A stretch of 64,000 bases of DNA. Origin: Gnetum montanum. Its lineage: Eukaryota; Streptophyta; Gnetopsida; Gnetales; Gnetaceae. The notes beneath the pieces were generated by a model, which saw nothing but the letters and a program-made list of their open reading frames with translations, made no database searches and was not told the DNA's origin. Positions 60,730-64,000 of the stretch are shown here, piece by piece. The stretch is taken from assembly GCA_015680685.1 (NCBI GenBank), contig MNCI01024940.1:513263-577262 (forward strand), given 5' to 3'. Position 1 is the stretch's first letter, and every line of letters begins with the position of its first letter. The translations under genes and the position numbers were made by a program.

Positions 60730-63135
60730 TGGAAACCTTTCATGCCCTAGCCACTGGGTGCTTGTTGGTGGTGTGGTGGCTAGGTAGAAAAATTATTGGT
60801 CACATACCTAATTGTTATATGTATGATGGGTCAGGATATAAGATGTGTTAACATTATGGATAATTAACCCATGGTTGCACCCTTGATTATGAGGTGGTAT
60901 GCATAGATTTACTTATCTTCTCAGACTTGTTAATTCATTAGTTGGATTTGGAATTGGAATACTAATGGATGGTGGCCCTTGTGTTGGCTCAACGGATGGT
61001 GGTGGTGAAAAGGAAGGTGGTGCAGTAGATTGGCATTGTGCTAGCTCAGATGATGTGGTGGGTCCATGCATGGTTTTCTTCGATTTATGACCTTTCCTCT
61101 AAAAGGGATGTTTCTGATTTTGTGGTTGGGACCCACTAGTGTCAGCATATCTATACACATTTGTAGCACAAGTAGCACTCATTCATTGATACTTTGATGC
61201 TGAACCTTCCTGAGTTAATAGTGATGGCATTGCAGGAGGTGAATTATGAAAATATCGAGGGTAAGTTGAATGGTAAGAGGTGTGAGGTGGTGATCCTTCA
61301 GGGGATGTCATGTATTTATGGTACTTGGAAGAGTGGTAGTGGGGATTTGAAGTGGAGGATGCTAAACTAGTTGGAAAAAAAAGGTTTTAAACATAATATC
61401 CATGTGGTTTTAGTGGATATGCCTAATTTGGTGGTGGTCTCCCCCATGACTACGGTTGTTGCCACTATGGTTGATGACTATGTTGAGGCTAGTAATAAGT
61501 CTCCCTAGGATGGTACAATCAGTTGTGGGACTATCTATGATTACCATGTGTGAGAGGAAATATCCCAAGCATGTGCCTTTGTACAAACTTTAGATTTAAG
61601 GCATTTTCCCAATACTCCTATAGATGCAACAAGACTAGGCAATGGCCCTTCAAATGATCATATATGCAGATGTCACATCCATTATCTTCATCTATGGTTG
61701 AGTCTTTAGCCTCACTTTTGTCAACCACTTTTCTAGCCTACTGAAAAGTATCCCTAAATATTTCTTAGTTCTATGTCATCTATTTATTATGATCACCTAG
61801 CTTGTGTTGCATGGTCTTCTCCATGACTATCTTAATAAGAGTTATGACATGTTCATTTATCCATTTGGACATCCTATTAAAATTTGCTTTTACATCACTG
61901 ATAGACTTCTTCATTGATAAGGTTTGTTGTGGAATCACCTTATCAAGAGTGGTTTCATTTTCATTATCATAAATTTGGATCTCCTTCGATTGAAGAGTTG
62001 GGTCCCATTGAGATTTCTTGGCATTCTCCCATTTGCACATCTCTTCTTCTTCTTTTTCCACATGCTATATTAGCTCTCTAACCTAATGGGCTTGGAGCTC
62101 ATATAATTTCCCTAGGGCATATATCCCAAGGGTCACCCTTGTTTCATTACAAAACCCATCTATGATGTGGAAACGCTACTCCTCCTCAAAGAAACCATGA
62201 CCTAGCATCAATTCAGTAAGGCATAATATATATCTAAGGCCATGTCCAATGGTTCATGTTGTTCTTGTTTCCACTCTTGGATTTTTCTCCTTAAATTGGA
62301 CACTCTTACATAGGTTTGATGTTTCTCATTGAAAATTTCTAGCATTGTAGACCATCGTCAAATTGAATTTGGTCTCAATGATCTATACCACATTTGGGCT
62401 CTATCAATTAGTGTCCTAGGAAAGAGCTTAAGCATTTACCATCCACTTTCAACATTGTAACAAATATAGGCATCCTAAAAGGCTTGTGAATGATGTTGTG
62501 AATCTAAATCATAGCCTCCTACAAATTTAGGAATATTATTCATATCAAGCATAGGTAGGAAACTCTCTTTTCTATGCCTACAAGATATCTTAATAGCCTC
62601 TATTATCTTCATCATGCTCTTAGTGGCGAAGAAGGATTCATCATCATCAAATAAGTTGTGATGAAAAATCTCTATTTAGTTGATGGTGATGATTAGACTT
62701 GTGTTCATGTTGATGACCTTGAGTGTGTCTATGGATTCGATCTTTACTTTTATTCTAACCCTTTAGTGGAACTTTATTCCTATACCTACATTCATCTTCA
62801 TCAAAACTAGACATTGAAGGGGAAGAGAAGGATGAGGAACTAGAAGGATTGATGTGGCTTCTGTGGTGTTCCTCAAGGTCCCTTGATTTATCTTTTCTAA
62901 GTTTAGAGGTAGTCCTAGGCCTTAAGGCCTCCCCTAGTCTAGGACCTTCATCATGTTTTGCAAGATTGTCTACCTTAGATGAATGTAGTCTTTGAGTTCC
63001 ATCAGGGTGGTTATGATAATAAGAAACCCCTACATAAATTTTATCACTCCAATTTCCTTCAACATATATCTCATTATTTTTCCAATGAATGTGTTCACTA
63101 TATAGTGCATTATCATTTTCATGTAGAAGAGACAT
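60730..63135 (-). pseudogene. gag of Athila-A copy 2
   Basis: The ATG at 63135 opens a 126-codon frame, MSLLHENDNALYSEHIHWKN, with YYHNHPDGTQRLHSS and a Ser-rich acidic end. The core follows: LDMNNIPKFVGGYDLDSQ (~62560-62500), LFPRTLIDRAQMWYRSLRP (~62420-62370), MLEIFNEKHQTYVRVSNLRR (~62345-62290) and EQHEPLDMAL. The frame at 62061-61780 contains LSMKKSISDVKANFNRM. The Pro/Ser/Thr-rich C-terminal region extends to ~60730. Stops are fewer than in Athila-B gag. No zinc knuckle is evident. Confidence 0.75.
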
Positions 63136-63238
63136 TGTTCTTGGTTTATGGTGTGTGATTTAATATTTTATAAAAGATATATCATTAATAACATTACAGC
63201 GATCGTGTATGATATAACTAATCTAGATAACTAGCATT

Positions 63239-63258
63239 GTCCCCAGCAATGGCACTAA
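63239..63258 (-). other. Primer binding site of Athila-A copy 2
   Basis: On the minus strand TTAGTGCCATTGCTGGGGAC directly follows the LTR end. Its four differences from TTGGCGCCGTTGCCGGGGAC are all transitions. Confidence 0.75.
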
Positions 63259-64000
63259 TGATATGCAACAAGGTACCCCTATGCTCAACCATACGAATCA
63301 CAAGTGTTCACATATGATTTGGTCAGATTCCATGGATGGGACTAGTTGTGGTATCTAGATCATTATACTTTGATCGTAGTTTGCTATCTTTCCATTAGAC
63401 TAGTGGTAGCTTTTTCAAGTATGGTTTAGTCCAAAGTGAGACATATGATGTTTCTCCTAATTCTACATTACTCCTAATGGTGATAAAGAGATGAATTAAT
63501 TAGACTAATGAATAATGAAAAACAAGATCTAAACTATCCTATGGGCAATAAGCATCTACACTTAATCATCCATACTTATCTTGGACTTCATAAAACTACT
63601 TTTGGGATTGCCAAGTATACATCACCGGTTGTGCTAAACTATACACCTTTGGATTACCAAGTATCTACACTTAAAAGCTCATGATTAAGGCATACACATT
63701 CTGCTTAATAACATGACCAGTAAATGACAATAAATGAAAATATTTAACTAAAGAATGTAGTAAATAATTAAAGCAACAATAATCTAAGTGGATGCTGCAA
63801 TGATGGAAGTAATCTCAATCTTTATTGCTAGTCATGTAACATGTCTAAGTACGTCACACTAGAACAAAGGTGTCGTATGATTACAAACATCACACTGCAG
63901 GCATGCACTAGGAATAAAAAACTTTAAAAGAAAAGAAAAGAAAAACTAACTTGAAAATTGACTCAAAATAGAAGCCTAGGCATTTTATTTATAGGCCAAA
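63259..64000 (-). repeat. 5' LTR of Athila-A copy 2 (partial)
   Basis: Starts TGATATGCAACAAGGTACCC on the plus strand and follows the reverse complement of 44127-44976, including the block CACTTAATCATCC-like text and the minus-strand TATAAATA at 63986-63993. The U3 part upstream of the TATA box lies outside the window. Confidence 0.8.

Larger units (their letters stand above)
58940..64000 (-). mobile_element. Pol-less Athila element (Athila-A, copy 2), running off the window
   Basis: On the minus strand: 5' LTR (beyond 64000 to 63259), primer site (63258-63239), gag (63135 to ~60730), then the spacer repeat copy B (60700-58940). No protease, RT or integrase lies between gag and the spacer, so pol is missing, as in copy 1. 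The downstream ORF and 3' LTR are not found before the LINE remnant at 58800, so the 3' end is lost or interrupted. The LTR is of the same subfamily as 44127-44976, in reverse orientation. Confidence 0.65.

Noticed and set aside
1-64000. Intact host protein-coding gene, rRNA or functional tRNA gene
   Set aside because: No conserved host gene was recognised. The only spliced gene lies inside a retroelement, and the tRNA-like units are too eroded to fold as working tRNAs by eye.

Overview
The window is repeat-dense, AT-rich plant nuclear DNA. The evidence is telomere-type CCCTAAA heptamers, plant Ty3/gypsy (Metaviridae) lineages, short GT-AG introns and the absence of any intact host gene. It looks like intergenic sequence from a large land-plant genome; the species cannot be fixed from the sequence. 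One long C run with an N (48241-48282) and a single N (21989) mark sequencing or assembly weak points.

Layout: (1) 1-~6160, the 5' part of a decayed minus-strand Tat-type element (LTR, PBS, gag, protease), cut by the window edge. (2) ~6160-11042 and 54925-~57425, one composite satellite made of degenerate telomere-like heptamers, a recurrent ~130-bp block and a ~350-bp block with a tRNA-like pol III promoter. (3) 11043-54924, a minus-strand Athila-like element (here Athila-B, ~13 kb without its insertions) that split this satellite. Its target duplications are ACCAT/ACTAT. It has a 5' LTR at 54006-54924, gag, protease, RT, RNase H, integrase, a spacer, a post-pol ORF and a 3' LTR on the left.

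Four later insertions sit inside Athila-B. They are a 16.8-kb plus-strand Tat/Ogre-like element in integrase (23740-40529), a pol-less plus-strand Athila (Athila-A) in gag (44127-52500, perfect ATTAG duplication), a solo LTR in the spacer (21662-22467, perfect AAAAT duplication) and a gag-only element in the 3' LTR (~11789-16373). Removing the first two restores the host element's reading frame across the junction. (4) ~57430-58800, a LINE-like reverse transcriptase remnant. (5) ~58940-64000, a second pol-less Athila on the minus strand that runs off the window.

The most unusual object is in the Tat/Ogre-like element. Protease and RT are separated by a 5.1-kb interval with in-frame sense splice sites (28611-33752), where Ogre elements are known to have an intron. 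Inside it, on the opposite strand, lies an eight-exon gene (29203-33266). All seven of its GT-AG introns agree in phase once one frameshift is allowed. It has many stop codons now, and its product is not recognised.

Nearly all coding copies are dead. Many lesions are C-to-T or G-to-A changes, seen in primer binding sites, LTR pairs and Gln/Trp/Arg codons, as expected of long-methylated DNA.
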